Part shown: piece after piece, positions 9,355 through 11,916 of the stretch | How the letters are laid out: the number at the start of each line of letters is the position of its first letter | How positions within the stretch are numbered: the stretch's first letter is position 1 | From: Mxb001 sp049431945 | GTDB taxonomy: Bacteria; Actinomycetota; Actinomycetes; S36-B12 | DNA length: 11,916 nt | Direction: 5' to 3' | Assembly (NCBI GenBank): GCA_049431945.1 | Contig: JBMTDJ010000066.1 | Location: forward strand, 1-11,916 | The notes under the pieces: generated by a model | The model's database searches: none | The model's input: only the letters and a program-made list of their open reading frames with translations | Told to the model about the DNA's origin: nothing | Made by a program: the position numbers and the translations under genes

Positions 9355-11286
9355 GTGGCGACCAGCCAGATCACCGATCGTCAGCCCTGGCATCTCGATC
9401 GCGGCCGCAGGGCCGGCGAGATGGGGTACCTGCCCGGTCTCGACGGCGTCCGCGCGCTGGCGGTCATGGGCGTCCTGCTCTACCACGGCGACCTCACGTG
9501 GATGCAGGGCGGCTTCCTCGGCGTCGACGTCTTCTTCGTCCTCTCAGGCTTCCTCATCACGACGCTCATCGTCGAGGAGTTCAATCGCTCGGGCCGCATC
9601 GACTTCAAGCGCTTCTACCTCGCCCGTGCCCGCCGACTCCTGCCGGCGCTGCTGCTCATGCTCGTCATCGTCGGCATGCTCGCGGCCTTTATCTACCGCG
9701 ACTCCGCCGCGTCCTTCCGCGCCGACGCCCTGGCGTCGATGTTCTACGTCACCAACTGGTGGTACATCTTCTCCGACACGTCGTACTTCGAGGCGATCGG
9801 ACGCCCGCCCTTCCTCGCGCACCTGTGGTCGCTCGCAGTCGAGGAGCAGTTCTACCTGCTGTGGCCAGCAGTGGTCTGGCTCCTGCTGCGCTGGCGCGGT
9901 CGCGGAGCTGTGTTCTACGTCGCTCTCGGCGGCGCCGTGGCTTCCACTCTCTGGATGGCCTTTCTCGCCATCACCAACGGCTACCCGCAGGAGGCTGACC
10001 CTAGCCGCGCCTACTTCGGCTCGGACAGCCACATCATGGGCCTGCTCCTTGGCGCTGCCCTGGCCATGGTCTGGCGCCCGGGCAGGCTGTCTACGCGCCT
10101 CACCGCCGGAGCCAAGGCAGTCATCACGACTATCGGGGTCGTGGCCCTGCTCACCGTCATCTGGTTCTTCTGGCAGGTGGGCGAATACTCGAACTTCATC
10201 TACCGCGGCGGTTTCCTCGTGCTCTCCGCGGTGGTGTGTGTGCTCATCGCCGCGGCGAGCCACCCGGGGGCGCCGTTCGGTCGCATGCTGGGAGCCCAGC
10301 CCATGCGCTACATCGGGCAGCGCTCCTACGGCCTGTACCTCTATCACTGGCCCATCTACGTCATCACGCGCCCCGAACTCGACATTCCCCTCGACGGCCC
10401 GGCTCTCCTCGGCCTGCGCCTAGGGCTCACCTTCCTCGTCGCCGAGATCTCCTACCGCTACGTCGAGATCCCCATTCGGCGCGGCGCCATAGGCGCCTTC
10501 CTCGCGCGCTGGCGCGAAGCCGAACCGGATGAGCGCGCCTATCTCGGCCGCCGCGTCCTCGCGAGCAGCGGGGTCGCCATCGCGGCACTGGGGCTCATGG
10601 GTGCGGGGCTGGCCACGGCGAAACCCGCCGATCAGGAGATTCCCGCCGACGTGGCTGCCGCGATCGGCATCGACGACGGCGGTCCGACGGAGATCCTCAT
10701 CGACGACCCGAGCACGAGCCCGAGCACAGGCGCCTCGATGGAGCCGACGGCAGACCCGGGCGCGCCGGATGCGCCCGCCGAGTACTCCGTCGACGGCCTG
10801 CTCACCAATGGCAACGGGGCCCTCACCGCCATCGGCGATTCGGTCATGCTCGGTGTGGCGGACCAGCTCATGAGCAAGATCGACGGGTCCAAGGTCGATG
10901 CCGAGGTGAGCCGCCAAGCGTCCGGTGTGCTGGAGCGAGTGCAGAAGCTGTCCAAGAAGGGACTCCTCGCACCCACGGTCGTCATCCACACAGGGACCAA
11001 CGGTGTCGTCACCGAGGACCAGCTCCGGGAGATGCTCGACCTACTCAGCGACCGAGATCGCGTCATTGTCGTGAACACCAATGTGCCCCGCCCATGGCGC
11101 AAGCCCAACAACGAACTCATCGCCGCCGTGGTACCCGAGTACCCCAATGCCGTGATTGCCGACTGGTACTCCGCTTCCGTCGACAATCCCGAGTACTTCG
11201 TGCGCGATGGCACCCATCCTCAGTGGCCGGACGGCATCAAGGCGTTCGTCCGCGAGATCATGCGAGCCGCGGGCCTCAACACATAG
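9355..11286 (+). CDS. Membrane O-acyltransferase with C-terminal SGNH domain (acyltransferase 3 / OafA-OatA-like)
   Basis: A 643-residue two-part envelope protein. Residues about 25-380 form an acyltransferase-3 domain of about ten membrane helices with the family R-x10-H motif (R33, H44) and LGVDVFFVLSGFLIT (55-69). An eleventh helix (about 402-422) carries the chain outside. A Pro/Asp/Ser/Thr-rich linker (about 424-480) follows, then an SGNH-hydrolase domain: AIGDSVMLG with Ser496, a glycine at G524, HTGTNG with N549, and RDGTHP with D618 and H621. All four SGNH elements seem intact. Family members move acyl groups, usually acetyl, from the cytoplasm onto cell-wall or surface glycans (peptidoglycan OatA, O-antigen OafA). 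The acceptor here cannot be told. GTG 9355 is preferred for its ribosome site; ATG 9421 would also keep the whole domain. It follows ccr by 97 bases but no pathway link is evident. Its end overlaps the convergent hydrolase gene. Confidence 0.92.
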   Translation: MATSQITDRQPWHLDRGRRAGEMGYLPGLDGVRALAVMGVLLYHGDLTWMQGGFLGVDVFFVLSGFLITTLIVEEFNRSGRIDFKRFYLARARRLLPALLLMLVIVGMLAAFIYRDSAASFRADALASMFYVTNWWYIFSDTSYFEAIGRPPFLAHLWSLAVEEQFYLLWPAVVWLLLRWRGRGAVFYVALGGAVASTLWMAFLAITNGYPQEADPSRAYFGSDSHIMGLLLGAALAMVWRPGRLSTRLTAGAKAVITTIGVVALLTVIWFFWQVGEYSNFIYRGGFLVLSAVVCVLIAAASHPGAPFGRMLGAQPMRYIGQRSYGLYLYHWPIYVITRPELDIPLDGPALLGLRLGLTFLVAEISYRYVEIPIRRGAIGAFLARWREAEPDERAYLGRRVLASSGVAIAALGLMGAGLATAKPADQEIPADVAAAIGIDDGGPTEILIDDPSTSPSTGASMEPTADPGAPDAPAEYSVDGLLTNGNGALTAIGDSVMLGVADQLMSKIDGSKVDAEVSRQASGVLERVQKLSKKGLLAPTVVIHTGTNGVVTEDQLREMLDLLSDRDRVIVVNTNVPRPWRKPNNELIAAVVPEYPNAVIADWYSASVDNPEYFVRDGTHPQWPDGIKAFVREIMRAAGLNT

Positions 11287-11916
11287 CGAGCGAAGACAGC
11301 ACCTCAGCCACGCGTTCGGGTGCCTCGAGCGGGCTGAGGTGCCCGCTCCCGGGGATCACGACGAGCCGAGCGTCCGACGCCGCCTGGACGATGAGTTCCT
11401 GCTCCGACATCGGGCTCATCGTGTCCTGGTTCCCCACCACGACGAGCACGGGCACATCGAGTTCGCGGAGGACGTCGAGCGCCTCGGATCGAACCGCCAT
11501 CGCTCGCTGCGCCCACGCAATGGTTGCACGCGGGGCGCCATCCAGGACCTGCTGCACTCGTGCCACGATCTCGGGGCGGCTCTCGCGGGTAGCCTCCCCC
11601 AGCAGGCCGTCGATCATCCCGGCGGACCAGTCCCCACCAGTCTCGGCGAGCGCAGCAATGCGCTCGCGGTTATCCCGGGCCGCGTCACCATCGGCCGTCG
11701 CCTTGGTGTCGACGAGCGCAAGCGCCTGCACCAGGTCGGGCCTGTCGCGGGCGATACCGAGAGCCACGTAGCCACCCATGGAGCAGCCCACGATCACCGC
11801 GGCTTCATCCAGCAGTGACGCCACATCCTCGACCATCCACTGCAGGTCAGGCGCGTTGTCGCCCAGTGGTGCGTGACCGAACCCGCGAAGGTCCGGTGCG
11901 ATGACCCTGTGACCGT
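11276..11916 (-). CDS. Alpha/beta-fold hydrolase, N-terminus outside the window
   Basis: The open frame runs from the right edge to a TGA at 11278-11276. The first visible residues, GHRVIAPDLRGFGHAPLGDN (from 11914), are the typical strand and loop before the nucleophile elbow, so the ATG at 11836 is internal and about 40-60 residues including the oxyanion segment are missing. Counting from that internal Met, the elbow is GCSMGG with Ser19, the acid is D138 in VGNQDTMS and the histidine is H166 in GSGHLSP. The catalytic triad is therefore complete. A helical cap lies at about residues 50-120. Close relatives include carboxylesterases, 3-oxoadipate enol-lactonase-like and haloperoxidase-like hydrolases; the substrate cannot be given. 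The last 11 bases overlap the acyltransferase gene tail to tail. Confidence 0.88.
   Translation of the reverse strand, partial: GHRVIAPDLRGFGHAPLGDNAPDLQWMVEDVASLLDEAAVIVGCSMGGYVALGIARDRPDLVQALALVDTKATADGDAARDNRERIAALAETGGDWSAGMIDGLLGEATRESRPEIVARVQQVLDGAPRATIAWAQRAMAVRSEALDVLRELDVPVLVVVGNQDTMSPMSEQELIVQAASDARLVVIPGSGHLSPLEAPERVAEVLSSLAMC

Noticed and set aside
9544..10347. A 267-codon minus-strand open frame opposite the acyltransferase gene
   Set aside because: No domain, no start signal; composition explained by the codons of the opposite strand.

Overview
The window looks like chromosomal DNA from a high-GC actinobacterium. Every protein I can recognise is of actinobacterial type, genes are packed tightly with 4-base start/stop overlaps, and GTG starts are common. 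The organism cannot be named from this alone. I see no mobile element, CRISPR array, tRNA or rRNA. The region reads as core metabolism with an unusual combination of neighbours.

Layout. Positions 1-4323 (+ strand) hold two alpha-glucan genes joined by an ATGA overlap: glgE (maltosyltransferase, running off the left edge) and glgB (branching enzyme). Converging on them from the right is a three-gene minus-strand operon, read 7352 to 4334: a thiolase, the G-protein chaperone meaB, and a thioredoxin-TPR fusion. Both junctions in this operon are GTGA overlaps. A 65-base divergent gap at 7353-7417 separates it from a plus-strand group: methylmalonyl-CoA epimerase (7418-7873), crotonyl-CoA carboxylase/reductase ccr (7926-9257) and a membrane O-acyltransferase fused to an SGNH esterase-like domain (9355-11286). 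An alpha/beta hydrolase on the minus strand overlaps the end of that last gene by 11 bases and runs off the right edge.

How the genes fit together. GlgE and GlgB build and branch alpha-1,4-glucan from maltose-1-phosphate. Thiolase, Ccr, epimerase and MeaB cover steps of, or support for, the ethylmalonyl-CoA/methylmalonyl-CoA route: acetoacetyl-CoA formation, reductive carboxylation of crotonyl-CoA, epimerisation of the 2-methyl- or 2-ethylmalonyl-CoA stereocentre, and protection of the B12-dependent mutase. The mutase itself, the acetoacetyl-CoA reductase and the crotonase are not in the window. From memory, the glgE-glgB / thioredoxin-thiolase / epimerase neighbourhood also exists in Mycobacterium tuberculosis (around Rv1322A-Rv1327c). 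That makes the block an old actinobacterial neighbourhood, with meaB and ccr as the differences here.

I do not see a clearly new defence or mobile system. The points most worth checking are a perfect palindrome just upstream of ccr, basic tails on both glucan enzymes, the translationally coupled MeaB/thioredoxin-TPR pair, and Gln in place of an expected metal-ligand His in the epimerase.
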